A stretch of 55,441 nt of DNA from an uncultured Prevotellaceae bacterium (lineage in GTDB: Bacteria; Bacteroidota; Bacteroidia; Bacteroidales; Muribaculaceae): the NCBI GenBank assembly GCA_947169265.1, contig CAMVPC010000022.1, forward strand, positions 1 through 55,441, given 5' to 3'. The notes beneath the pieces were generated by a model, which worked only from the letters and a program-made list of their open reading frames with translations, was not told the origin of the DNA and did no database searches. Every line of letters starts with the position of its first letter. Position 1 is the stretch's first letter. A program made the translations under genes and the position numbers. Shown here piece by piece: positions 24,299 to 33,264 of the stretch.

Positions 24299-25441
24299 TT
24301 ATCGCCGGTTAAAGATACGTTTACTGGTTTCCTCGCCGGGAATCATACCGGGCGAGCGCTTGAGTCCCTCGATGGAACGGCGCTCATCGGGGCTGAGGTG
24401 TTCGGGCACATACACGCTGATATTCACGAGCAAGTCGCCGTTGCCATAGTGGTTGAGCGATGGCATACCCTTGCCGCGGAGGCGCAGCAGGGTGCCGGGT
24501 TGCGTGCCCGGGTCGATGGTGATGAGCACACGTCCGTCTACGGTGGGCACTTCCACGCGTCCGCCCAGGGCCGCCGTGGGGAAGTCGAGCATGAGGTTAT
24601 AGATAAGATTTTCGCCATCGCGAATGAGCTTATTATTTTCCTCTTCCTGGATAACGACAAGCAGGTCGCCCGGGATACCGCCGCCGGGAGCCTCGTTGCC
24701 CTTGCCCGAGAGCTTGAGGGTGATGCCGTGCTCCACACCGGCCGGCACATTGATGGTCACCACTTCCTCGTAGCGCACAAGTCCCTGGCCGCCGCACTGC
24801 GGACAGCGTTCCTTGATGATTTTACCCGTACCACCGCAAGCGTGACACGACGTCTGAGTCTGCACGCGCCCGAAGATGCTTTGCTGCATCCTCACCTCCA
24901 CGCCGGTACCGTGGCAAGTGGAACAGGTTTCGTGACTCGTGCCATTCTTCGAGCCGGTACCGTGACAAGCCTGGCACGAGACGAGGCGCGGAATCTTGAT
25001 TTTCTTCTCACAGCCGTGGGCCGCCTCCTTGAGGGTGACACTCACGCGCACGCGCAGGTCGCCGCCCCTCTTGACGCCTTGCGCGCCGTAGGCCCGACCG
25101 CGTCGTCCAGCGCCAAAAATATCTCCAAAGAGGTCGCCGAACTGGCTCATGAAGTCCTCCACCGAGAATCCGCCCATACCACCGGGGCCTCCCATCTGGT
25201 CGGCCGCGAAACCAAACTGGTCGTAGCGTGCGCGCTTGTCGGGGTCGCTGAGCACATTGTAGGCCTCGCTCACCTCGCGGAATTTTTCTTCGGCCTCTTT
25301 TTTCTCGGCCTCACTCTTATTGGTGTATCCGTCGGGGTGGTATTTCATTCCGAGCTTGCGGTAAGCCTTCTTGATTTCGGCCGCCGTAGCTTTCTTGTCC
25401 ACTCCCAGTACTTCGTAGTAATCGCGTTTATTTTGAGCCAT
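24299..25441 (-). CDS. dnaJ: Chaperone DnaJ
   Basis: 380 residues, normal. The J-domain has HPD at 35-37 (KYHPDGYT). A Gly/Phe-rich linker ([12 protein letters not shown]) follows. The four zinc-finger motifs are [24 protein letters not shown] and CPQCGGQG. The C-terminal substrate-binding region is [24 protein letters not shown]. DnaJ stimulates DnaK's ATPase and delivers unfolded proteins. dnaK is not in the window. It lies 11 bp after grpE. Confidence 0.97.
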   Translation of the reverse strand: MAQNKRDYYEVLGVDKKATAAEIKKAYRKLGMKYHPDGYTNKSEAEKKEAEEKFREVSEAYNVLSDPDKRARYDQFGFAADQMGGPGGMGGFSVEDFMSQFGDLFGDIFGAGRRGRAYGAQGVKRGGDLRVRVSVTLKEAAHGCEKKIKIPRLVSCQACHGTGSKNGTSHETCSTCHGTGVEVRMQQSIFGRVQTQTSCHACGGTGKIIKERCPQCGGQGLVRYEEVVTINVPAGVEHGITLKLSGKGNEAPGGGIPGDLLVVIQEEENNKLIRDGENLIYNLMLDFPTAALGGRVEVPTVDGRVLITIDPGTQPGTLLRLRGKGMPSLNHYGNGDLLVNISVYVPEHLSPDERRSIEGLKRSPGMIPGEETSKRIFNRR

Positions 25442-25452
25442 AATGCGCCTGA

Positions 25453-26055
25453 TTATTGTCCCACAACGACCTTGGCGTGTCGCAGAACTTTGTCGTTAAT
25501 CATGTAACCGCGCGTGACGGTATCGATCACCTTTCCCTTCATGTCGTCGCTGGGAGCGGGGAAGGTGGTCACCGCCTCGTGCAAGTCGGTGTCGAAAAGT
25601 TCGCCCGTCGAGTTGATGGGCGTGACGTTCTGGCTCTTGAGATAAGCCATGAACTTATTGTAGATAAGGTCAACGCCCTCCTTAAGGCTGTCGAGGTCGC
25701 CGCCCTTGTCGATGGCGTCGATGGCGCGCTCCATGTCGTCGATGACGGGCAAGAGAGCCTCCATGGCGCGTCGCGCGCCGTCCTTGATGAGCTCTTGCTT
25801 CTCCTTGAGGGTGCGCTTGCGAAAGTTGTCAAACTCGGCCATTAGGAACATATATTCCTTTTTCTCGTGCTCGAGTTGTTGCTCGAGCTGCTCCACAGGG
25901 TCGACTTGAGGTTCGTCGGTCGTCGCGGCGTTCTCCTCGTCGCCAGATTGTTGTTCCTTCTCGTCGGTGACTTGTTGAGCCTCTTGCGGCTCAAGATTTT
26001 CCTCATCCTGCCTGATAGCAGGTTCTTCGTTCTTATTTTTGTCTTTTTTACTCAT
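25453..26055 (-). CDS. grpE: Nucleotide exchange factor GrpE
   Basis: 200 residues. An acidic, disordered N-terminus (residues 1-50) is followed by the long coiled coil ([20 protein letters not shown]) and the typical GrpE core ([38 protein letters not shown]). It releases ADP from DnaK. It is the first gene of a grpE-dnaJ pair. Confidence 0.96.
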   Translation of the reverse strand: MSKKDKNKNEEPAIRQDEENLEPQEAQQVTDEKEQQSGDEENAATTDEPQVDPVEQLEQQLEHEKKEYMFLMAEFDNFRKRTLKEKQELIKDGARRAMEALLPVIDDMERAIDAIDKGGDLDSLKEGVDLIYNKFMAYLKSQNVTPINSTGELFDTDLHEAVTTFPAPSDDMKGKVIDTVTRGYMINDKVLRHAKVVVGQ

Positions 26056-26139
26056 TGTCGTTGTTGTTATAGCGGGTGGTGAAAGTACCCGTTGTCATGT
26101 CAGCAAAAGTGTTGCCAACGGCATGTTTCGGCCATTTGG

Positions 26140-26961
26140 TCACAACGGCATGACATAATCCTCACAGCGATAGAAATGGCCTCGCAGGCCTTCTGCCACT
26201 TTGACACTGTCGAAGAGCGCAAAAATGGCCGACCCCGACCCCGACATAGCCGTGAACAAGGCTCCGCGGGCCGCCAGCGCCTGCTTGATTGAGCGCAACT
26301 CGGGGTAAGCGGCAAACACGCTGGGCTCGAAGTCGTTGGCCACCGCGGCGCCCCATTGCTGTGGCGGAGTGGCCAAGGCTTGCGCCAAGTGACGTGTGCC
26401 GGCGGTGGGTGTCACTCGCGAATAAGCCGCCGCGGTGGGCACGTTCACAGCCGGTTTCACCAAGAACAGCACGAGGCCGCTCAGGTCCACCTCGATAGGA
26501 CTCAACACATCGCCTATTCCAGTGGCCATCATGGGCTGGTTATAGATGAAAAACGGACAGTCGGCACCCAGCGTGGCCGCCAGCGCGGCCAACTCTTGGC
26601 GTGAAGCCCCCAGGTGGAACATGTCGTTGAGGGCAACCATGGCAAACGAGGCGTCGCTACTGCCGCCGCCCAGGCCCGCGCCATGGGGAACGACCTTGTG
26701 CAAATAGATGTCGACAGGGGGCACCTCGTAATGCTCTTGCATGAGTCTCACGGCCCGCATGACGAGGTTTTTCTCGGGCGGACAGTCGATGGCGTTGCCG
26801 TAGCAGGTGAGCCGGTTGTCGGTATGTCGCGAGGGCACTATTTCGAGCACATCATGTAGCGGAATCGGGTAGAAGACGGTCTCGAGGTTGTGATATCCGT
26901 CGGGTCGGCGCTCCACGATGTGCAGGCCTAGGTTTATCTTCGCGTTAGGAAAAACGATCAT
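26140..26961 (-). CDS. ispE: 4-diphosphocytidyl-2-C-methyl-D-erythritol kinase
   Basis: 273 residues. A GHMP-kinase of the non-mevalonate isoprenoid pathway that phosphorylates CDP-ME. Start MIVFPNAKINLGLHI, with Lys8 in the catalytic site. The GHMP phosphate loop is PHGAGLGGGSSDASF at 92-106, and the catalytic Asp134 lies in LGADCPFF. The C-terminal GHMP motif is MSGSGSAIFALF. It lies 84 bp upstream of grpE on the same strand. Co-transcription is possible but not certain. Confidence 0.96.
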   Translation of the reverse strand: MIVFPNAKINLGLHIVERRPDGYHNLETVFYPIPLHDVLEIVPSRHTDNRLTCYGNAIDCPPEKNLVMRAVRLMQEHYEVPPVDIYLHKVVPHGAGLGGGSSDASFAMVALNDMFHLGASRQELAALAATLGADCPFFIYNQPMMATGIGDVLSPIEVDLSGLVLFLVKPAVNVPTAAAYSRVTPTAGTRHLAQALATPPQQWGAAVANDFEPSVFAAYPELRSIKQALAARGALFTAMSGSGSAIFALFDSVKVAEGLRGHFYRCEDYVMPL

Positions 26962-26963
26962 TT

Positions 26964-27014
26964 AGTAAACAAGTAGACGAGTAAACGTGTAGACGAGTAG
27001 ACAAGTAGACGAGT
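26964..27014. repeat. 8-bp tandem repeat, about six units
   Basis: AGTARACR repeated six times plus a partial unit between the start of ispE (26961) and the end of the YARHG gene (27051). Confidence 0.8.
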
Positions 27015-27050
27015 CGCCGTCAATTATTTTTGTCTAAAAACATATCCTAA

Positions 27051-28034
27051 TTAGCGGTCGCCGCGGGCGAGAATGGCTTCCATGTTGCGGATGAGGTCCA
27101 CGTTGATGAGCTCGATGGCGCTCAACTTGGCCTGCGAGGCGTCGATGGTGGGCACAGGCCATCCCTTGGCGGGCGTAAAGCGCGCTTTGAGGTCGGCGCT
27201 GCTGAACTTGACGCCATGACGCGCGTAAATCTCGTTGCGCATGAGTCGCAGCGTAACCTTGTCGTAGAATCCCGCATAGGTGGAAGTGAGCAGGAAACTC
27301 GATGTCTCGGGCCAGCAGCCGTAAGGCTCGCCGCCCTCCATGGGTTTCTTGGTCAGGTGGGCAATGAGTTGCCCTTTCTCCCACTCGTCGTCCTCGAGGG
27401 GCTTGGCCGTGTAGAGGTTGAGTCCTTCGGCGATAGGCTCAAACATCCAGTGCTCACCCGTGGCCAGCGTGATAACATAAGAGGGCATGTCGTAGATTTC
27501 CTCAAACTTGAAGGCCACATTGTCGCGTCCCGGCGGCGTGAGCGTGCCGTCGGAATAGAATGTGTATTGCTTGCCGCGCGTGTCGGTGTACTCGCCGGCA
27601 AGGTTCCAGCGCAGGTCGGCGACCACCATGGTGTGCAGGTCGTCGCGGCCTGTCATGCGGCGCAACACATCGGTCACGGCACCGGCACTGTTGCGCACGA
27701 GAAGCACTTCCTGCCCGTCGATTGTGGCGCGCGAGACGATGCTACCTATCGCCGAGCTGCCGGCAAACGGGGAGAACTCAAACTGCGGGTCGAGCGACTT
27801 AAGCGTCCACTTATTGTCGCCGGCGGCGGGAGCCAGGGCAAAGCCGTAGCCGCCCTCGTGCAGGGTGCCGCCCTCAAAGACGAGACGTCCCGACTCGGCG
27901 CGTGTGAAAGCGAAAAACGCGAAACCATCGGTCCATCGCGTGTCGCGCCACTCGTCGGGGTTGATACCGGCTGCCGTTGCCGCCAGGCAAGTCACGGCCG
28001 CGAGCAAGGTGTAGATAAATCTTTTCGTGTTCAT
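27051..28034 (-). CDS. Secreted protein with YARHG domain
   Basis: 327 residues with a signal peptide (MNTKRFIYTLLAAVTCLAATAAG). The YARHG domain is marked by MRNEIYARHGVKFSSADLKA near residues 265-285, and its typical partner phrase FTPAKGWPVP. The N-terminal half has a beta-rich domain without a recognised family. YARHG domains are extracellular modules of unknown ligand. The gene diverges from dsbD and has a -7 element at 28072-28079. Confidence 0.85.
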   Translation of the reverse strand: MNTKRFIYTLLAAVTCLAATAAGINPDEWRDTRWTDGFAFFAFTRAESGRLVFEGGTLHEGGYGFALAPAAGDNKWTLKSLDPQFEFSPFAGSSAIGSIVSRATIDGQEVLLVRNSAGAVTDVLRRMTGRDDLHTMVVADLRWNLAGEYTDTRGKQYTFYSDGTLTPPGRDNVAFKFEEIYDMPSYVITLATGEHWMFEPIAEGLNLYTAKPLEDDEWEKGQLIAHLTKKPMEGGEPYGCWPETSSFLLTSTYAGFYDKVTLRLMRNEIYARHGVKFSSADLKARFTPAKGWPVPTIDASQAKLSAIELINVDLIRNMEAILARGDR

Positions 28035-28071
28035 ATCGTCAAAAAATTATAAATGGTTGTAGTTTATCCCA

Positions 28072-28079
28072 CAAAGATA
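28072..28079 (-). promoter_or_regulatory. -7 element for the YARHG gene
   Basis: TATCTTTG on the minus strand, 37 bp before the start at 28034. It sits back to back with a plus-strand -7 at 28092. Confidence 0.45.
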
Positions 28080-28091
28080 ATGATTTTTTTA

Positions 28092-28099
28092 TATCTTTG
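28092..28099 (+). promoter_or_regulatory. -7 element for dsbD
   Basis: TATCTTTG, 31 bp before the start at 28131. Confidence 0.45.
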
Positions 28100-28130
28100 C
28101 ACAATCAACAGCAATTAAACGAATTTTTCT

Positions 28131-30155
28131 ATGAAAAATAAACGATTCTCGACACTTTTAGCGCTCATGCTCGTAGCCCTCACCACCTTGGCCCAAATGG
28201 TGCAACCCGTCAAGTGGACCACCGCCATGAAGATGACCGGCGACAAGCAGGGAGTGGTAACCATGACGGCCAACATCGACAACGGGTGGCACCTCTACAC
28301 CCACGACATGGCACAAGGCGGCCCCGTGCCGCTGAGCGTGGACTGGACCACGCTCGACGGCGTCACACTCGACGGCGCGCTCAAGGCCGACCGGGCATCA
28401 CACGAAGAGATGGACGAGATGTTCGACATGAAAGTGAAATGGTGGTCGGGGCGCGTGACCCTCACCCAAAAGTTCACCGCCAACAAGCCCGCCTTCAAAA
28501 TCGCCGGCACGATAAAATACCAGACCTGCAACGACGAGACGTGCACCACCGGGCGCGAGCCGCTCACGTTTAGCGGCACCGCGAAGATAGCCGAGGAGAA
28601 GCAGGAAGAGAAAGTCGAGGAGAAGGCCGAAGAAAAGGCCGAGGAGACCGCCACCCAAGACGAAAACGCCGACACCAACGCCGACACGCTGGCTGCAGCC
28701 GCGCCCACCACGACCGCCACCACCGGCGGCGACCTGTGGGCTCCCGTGACGGCACAAAACGGAGTGGGCGCCGGCAGTGCCCGCGGCGGCTCGCTGTGGT
28801 ACATCTTTTGGGCGTGTTTCCTGGGCGGACTGCTGGCGTTGTTCACCCCCTGTGTGTGGCCCATCATCCCGCTCACGGTGAGTTTCTTCCTCAAGAAGGG
28901 CGACAACAAGGGCCGCGCCGTGGCCAACGCCGTGGCCTACGGTCTGTCGATTATCGTCATCTATGTGGCACTGGGCATGCTCGTGAGTGCCATCTTCGGG
29001 CCAAGCACCCTGAACGCGCTCTCGACCAACGCCGTGTGCAACATCATTTTCTTCTTGTTGCTCGTGGTGTTTGCCATCTCGTTCTTTGGCGCCTTTGAAA
29101 TCACCTTGCCCAGTTCGTGGAGCAACAAGCTGGACCGAGCCTCGGGCGGCACCACGGGTCTGCTGAGCATCTTCTTCATGGCATTCACCCTCGTGCTTGT
29201 GTCGTTCTCATGCACAGGTCCCATCATCGGCACCCTGCTCGTCGAGGCCGCCAGCCAGGGCAACCAGGCCGGTCCCGCCATAGGCATGCTGGGCTTCGCC
29301 ATCGCGCTGGCGCTGCCGTTCACGCTCTTTGCCCTGTTCCCGTCGTGGCTCAAGAAACTGCCCAAGAGCGGCGGATGGATGAACACCGTGAAAGTGGTGC
29401 TCGGCTTCCTCGAGCTCGCGCTCTCGCTCAAGTTCCTCTCGGTGGCCGACTTGGCCTACGGGTGGCACATCCTCGACCGAGAGACGTTCCTGGCGCTGTG
29501 GATAGCCATCTTCGGGCTGTTGGGCCTTTATTTGCTGGGCGTTTTCAGCTTCAAGAGCGACGGCGACAAGCCGCAGGGCGTGGGCGTGACACGCTTCATG
29601 CTGGCCCTGGTGTCGCTGGCCTTCACGGCCTATCTCGTGCCGGGACTGTGGGGCGCCCCGCTGCGCGCCACGAGTGCCTTCGTGCCGCCGTTGACAACGC
29701 AAGACTTCAACCTCTATGGCGAGGAGAAGGTAGACTTCGACGACTTTGACGCCGGCATGGCCGAGGCGGCACGCACCGGCAAGCCCGTCTTCGTCGACTT
29801 CTCGGGCTTCGGGTGTGTGAATTGCCGCAAGATGGAAGGTGCCGTGCTTGACAAGCCCGAAGTAAAGAAGACCATTGAAGACAATTTCATCACCATCAAG
29901 CTCATGGTCGACGACAAGGCCGAGCTCGCCACACCCATCGTGGTGAACGAGAACGGGCACGACGTCACACTCACCACCGTGGGCGACAAGTGGAGCTACC
30001 TGCAGCGGCACAAGTTCAGCGCCAACTCCCAGCCCTACTACGTCGTTCTCGACGCGCAAGGACGCCTCCTGTCGGGACCCGCCGTCTACCGCGAGGACAT
30101 CGACTACTTCATGGACTTCCTCAAGCAGGGCCTCGACCGCCATGCCCGGCCCTGA
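28131..30155 (+). CDS. dsbD: Thiol:disulfide interchange protein DsbD
   Basis: 674 residues. It moves electrons from cytoplasmic thioredoxin to periplasmic thiol reductants. A signal peptide is followed by an N-terminal domain with Cys133 and Cys138 (YQTCNDETCTTG). An acidic Lys/Glu linker (EEKVEEKAEEKAEE) follows. The central eight-span membrane domain has redox cysteines Cys241 (TPCVWP) and Cys361 (SCTGPI). The C-terminal periplasmic thioredoxin-like domain has CVNC at Cys562/Cys565. All three cysteine pairs of DsbD are present. The expected TMβ is ScsB/DsbD-like; the N-terminal domain is divergent. Confidence 0.92.
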   Translation: MKNKRFSTLLALMLVALTTLAQMVQPVKWTTAMKMTGDKQGVVTMTANIDNGWHLYTHDMAQGGPVPLSVDWTTLDGVTLDGALKADRASHEEMDEMFDMKVKWWSGRVTLTQKFTANKPAFKIAGTIKYQTCNDETCTTGREPLTFSGTAKIAEEKQEEKVEEKAEEKAEETATQDENADTNADTLAAAAPTTTATTGGDLWAPVTAQNGVGAGSARGGSLWYIFWACFLGGLLALFTPCVWPIIPLTVSFFLKKGDNKGRAVANAVAYGLSIIVIYVALGMLVSAIFGPSTLNALSTNAVCNIIFFLLLVVFAISFFGAFEITLPSSWSNKLDRASGGTTGLLSIFFMAFTLVLVSFSCTGPIIGTLLVEAASQGNQAGPAIGMLGFAIALALPFTLFALFPSWLKKLPKSGGWMNTVKVVLGFLELALSLKFLSVADLAYGWHILDRETFLALWIAIFGLLGLYLLGVFSFKSDGDKPQGVGVTRFMLALVSLAFTAYLVPGLWGAPLRATSAFVPPLTTQDFNLYGEEKVDFDDFDAGMAEAARTGKPVFVDFSGFGCVNCRKMEGAVLDKPEVKKTIEDNFITIKLMVDDKAELATPIVVNENGHDVTLTTVGDKWSYLQRHKFSANSQPYYVVLDAQGRLLSGPAVYREDIDYFMDFLKQGLDRHARP

Positions 30156-30237
30156 CGCGCGTTTTTCGGTTTCATGACTGTAACCTTTTTGTGTGAATGA
30201 TATATATCCGTAAAAAAGGACTATAATCATTACAACA

Positions 30238-30657
30238 ATGAAAACTAAAAAGAACGTTTTATTCTTGCTATTGATGGCGCTAACGATGGCGTTTAGCGTC
30301 GACGCTTACGCATTCCGGGTGCGGCCGGTGCGCCCACGGGTTCCACGGGTTCCACGGGTTCCCATAAGACTCCCGCACACGCCGCATTACGCCCCTGGCC
30401 ACAACCATATCGACACCACCCAAATGGACAGCACAGGCCGGGCGGTATATGAAGCCCAACAACAAGTCGCGGCCGGCGAGACCATTGAGGTCGAGGGCCT
30501 CTCGGCAGGCGTCAAGGTGGACTACAAGCAATTGTTTCTCTACATCGCGGGCGGCATCGCGGTCATCGTGGTTGTGCTCACCGTTCTCACCCGGTTGAAC
30601 CGCCGGCGAAAGCCACGAGCGGGAGACAGGCATTACCACCACGCCCGAAACGAATAG
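30238..30657 (+). CDS. Small membrane protein with Arg/Pro repeats
   Basis: 139 residues. Signal peptide (MKTKKNVLFLLLMALTMAFSVDAYA), then RVRPVRPRVPRVPRVP encoded by three 9-bp repeats (30334-30360), a His-rich stretch, a domain ending VDYKQLF, and a membrane span LYIAGGIAVIVVVLTVLTRL. The cytoplasmic tail is Arg-rich. Function unknown. It is probably a separate unit behind dsbD. Confidence 0.6.
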   Translation: MKTKKNVLFLLLMALTMAFSVDAYAFRVRPVRPRVPRVPRVPIRLPHTPHYAPGHNHIDTTQMDSTGRAVYEAQQQVAAGETIEVEGLSAGVKVDYKQLFLYIAGGIAVIVVVLTVLTRLNRRRKPRAGDRHYHHARNE

Positions 30658-30670
30658 CGACAAACGCGAC

Positions 30671-30702
30671 GCGGGGGTGGAACCGGTTGGTTCCGCCCCC
30701 GC
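30671..30702. terminator. GC-rich hairpin between convergent genes; shared with 12857-12890
   Basis: GCGGGGGTGGAACC (30671-30684) pairs with GGTTCCGCCCCCGC (30689-30702), with one G-U pair. It is a reverse-oriented relative of the hairpin at 12857-12890. Confidence 0.65.
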
Positions 30703-30729
30703 GCGGTATTGTTCGCACTATCGGCGGGA

Positions 30730-33195
30730 TTATTGCAGCAAGATGGTGTAGAGCGCGGTCACGTCGGCACCACTCACGAAGCCGTCGCCATTGACGTCGG
30801 CATTGCCAAGCACTTGGGTACCGTCAAGCAGATTGCCATAGAGTGCGGTCACGTCGGCACCACTCACGAGGCCGTCGCCGTTCACGTCGCCTTGCAACGT
30901 ATCGCCGCCTTGTGCGGTAGTGACAAACACATAGTTGGACCACTCACTCTCGCTCTCGGTGCCCACAGCTTTCACCATATAGATATATTCGGTAGCACCT
31001 TCAAGGCCGGTCAAATTGAATTCAGTAGCCGTGATGCCCGTCACGTCGATGGGAGCCACGCCACTCGCCGCGGTCGACGAGGTAAATACTCTCACGTCGG
31101 TAACGACAAGGCGCTTTGCCTTGGCAGTATTAGCGATAGAGAACGACTGCGGCTCTTCAGTCGGCACTCCGGCGAACTTAAACGTGTATTCTTGCTCATC
31201 ATTTCCAAGGGCCACGGTTTGGGCATTTTCGGTGTCGCCAAACCGGAACACCTGCATCTCGACACCGGTGTCGCTGCCGTAAGGTTTAGCGGTAACCACC
31301 ATTGTCACCTCGCCATTCGAGTCGGTCAAGTCCAAATCGGGGGTGCGAATAGCGCCCACCTTGTTGTTGTTACCCAAACGGACTCCACTCACCTCGGCAT
31401 AAGCGGTAGAGGCTCTCCAGCCTTGCACATCGGCAATATTGTTCAAGTTGGAGAGGGTCGTTGTGGAAGCTTTTGTGCTCTTGTCGAAAGTCTCGTCAAT
31501 AAGACGTAAAACCTTCGCCACACGCAACACATAGCTCACAGCGTTACTCACTCCGCTCCACGAAGCCTTAAAACCATTCGATGTGATATCGGTTTCCGCG
31601 ACCTCATTAGCCACGGGAGCGTCAACAGCTTCGGGGATATAAGGTATAAAAGTAAATGCGCCCGACGTGCCATTGTTCACGATGTCGGTAATGGGTTTTC
31701 CCATCTTACCGCCCCTATAAAGCGTCGCGGCCGGAGTACTTTCGTCGGTGAGCGCGTTCACGCCTTTATAAGGGTACAAGTCGCCCACCTGATCATAACG
31801 GTCAAAGCTGTAACGGCCATAATCGTCGGGGCCTGTCATTTTGAGAGAGTTGTCGGCGGGAATGATTGTCATTCCTTGCTGGGCGTAGTTGTTGACGGTA
31901 TTGTAGTTCCAGCGGTTAGCGTTGTAATTGACATGCGTTATCTGGGTTCCCGATGCCGGCAGGAAGGCATCCCATCCGGTCTTTGCGCGGTACTCAATCA
32001 CATAGTATTCATTGACGTTATAGTCGCTCTGGACGCGGTAGCTCTTACCCTTCTTGGTGGGGTTGAGCGGGTCGAGGGTATAGGTGGTGTTGGGTTGCGG
32101 TGTGTCGTAGCTGTGCCAGCCCATGAAAGCACGCTCGTAGGCAGTATAGCCGCAAGGCGTGTAACCATTGTTGGCATAGCAGCCGTAGTGCAACACGCTC
32201 CACGATCCCATACCGAAGTGGTTGCTGTAGTCGGTGGGATACCAGTCGGGCAGTCCCAGACAGTGCGTGAACTCGTGGCAGAAGGTGCCCACACCATCGA
32301 CGCGCGAGGGGTCGGCACCCAGAAGCTCGTTGAACACGGCAAACTTATCGATGGTTGTACCACCGATACTTATCGATTTGCCGTAATCACTCGACGAGAG
32401 ATACCACTGGCAGGGCCAAATAGCCTCATCCACATCGCTATCGGCCTCCCCCACACCGGCATAGAGAACGACAACCACATCGACCTCGCCATTGCCATCG
32501 TTGTCATATTTTGACCAATCCACACCCGAGACTCCTTGACAACCCTGGGCCACCATGGCGCCGATGCGCACATCGTTATCGCTGCCGCTGTGCGCGCCAT
32601 AGTAGGAACGATTGTTGGACAACGTGACAGGTCCGATGACATCGAATTGCGGTGTGTACTGTCCGTAGGACTGGTCGGAGAAGTACTGGAAAGCGCTCCT
32701 TTCGCCTTGGGTGAACTGCGACGTGAACGTGGCCACGGGGTCGGCATCCTTAAATTTCACGTCCTTGTATTGCACCAGCAGCACGGGCACGCGGGGCGAA
32801 CCCGTCTGTGGCACGTCGCGGGCCTTGCGGCGCTCGGCGTTGGCGCGTGCTTTTTGACGGCTGCCGGCACTGACGGTAATAGCCATCGTGCACTCGCTGG
32901 CATGGGCTGCCACAAAAGTGCGCTCGGCGGCGTCGCGCAAGGCCGGGTTATGTGCCCTGACGCCGGTGATACCGTTTTTGTCGCTGTAGTAAAAGTCGCC
33001 CTTATCGTCGCGGGCCACGGTGAGTCCGTCGGTGGTGACATAGCTGCTATGCCATTCGTCACCGGCCTTTCCCAGCGTGATGGTGGTACCGTCGCTTTGG
33101 GCAAACTGGTAAGTGATAGGGCGCGCCGGCACAGCCATTGCACTGAACGTAGTGGCGGCTACCACTACCGAGAGTAAGAATAGTTTTCTCATCAT
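30730..33195 (-). CDS. Secreted M6-type metalloprotease with fibronectin-like and dockerin-like domains
   Basis: 821 residues with a signal peptide (MMRKLFLLSVVVAATTFSAMA). The M6 core has the zinc motif HEFTHCLGLPD (His307, Glu308, His311), typical of immune-inhibitor-A/InhA-like proteases. The C-terminal half has a fibronectin type III-like part (ASWSGVSNAVSYVLRVAK, LEGATEYIYMVKAVG). The last ~50 residues hold two dockerin-like repeats (DVNGDGLVSGADVTALY and DVNGDGFVSGADVTALY). It likely degrades extracellular protein. The dockerin pair matches that of the LRR protein at 1923. Confidence 0.88.
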   Translation of the reverse strand: MMRKLFLLSVVVAATTFSAMAVPARPITYQFAQSDGTTITLGKAGDEWHSSYVTTDGLTVARDDKGDFYYSDKNGITGVRAHNPALRDAAERTFVAAHASECTMAITVSAGSRQKARANAERRKARDVPQTGSPRVPVLLVQYKDVKFKDADPVATFTSQFTQGERSAFQYFSDQSYGQYTPQFDVIGPVTLSNNRSYYGAHSGSDNDVRIGAMVAQGCQGVSGVDWSKYDNDGNGEVDVVVVLYAGVGEADSDVDEAIWPCQWYLSSSDYGKSISIGGTTIDKFAVFNELLGADPSRVDGVGTFCHEFTHCLGLPDWYPTDYSNHFGMGSWSVLHYGCYANNGYTPCGYTAYERAFMGWHSYDTPQPNTTYTLDPLNPTKKGKSYRVQSDYNVNEYYVIEYRAKTGWDAFLPASGTQITHVNYNANRWNYNTVNNYAQQGMTIIPADNSLKMTGPDDYGRYSFDRYDQVGDLYPYKGVNALTDESTPAATLYRGGKMGKPITDIVNNGTSGAFTFIPYIPEAVDAPVANEVAETDITSNGFKASWSGVSNAVSYVLRVAKVLRLIDETFDKSTKASTTTLSNLNNIADVQGWRASTAYAEVSGVRLGNNNKVGAIRTPDLDLTDSNGEVTMVVTAKPYGSDTGVEMQVFRFGDTENAQTVALGNDEQEYTFKFAGVPTEEPQSFSIANTAKAKRLVVTDVRVFTSSTAASGVAPIDVTGITATEFNLTGLEGATEYIYMVKAVGTESESEWSNYVFVTTAQGGDTLQGDVNGDGLVSGADVTALYGNLLDGTQVLGNADVNGDGFVSGADVTALYTILLQ

Positions 33196-33264
33196 TTGTT
33201 TGTTTATAAGGTTTTTTAGGTTAAATGATTTTCTTTTTTCGGTTAACGGGAAATCCTTGCGTGG

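Noticed and set aside
26964-27014. CRISPR-like array
   Set aside because: The 8-bp units are contiguous and lack spacers, so it is a simple tandem repeat.
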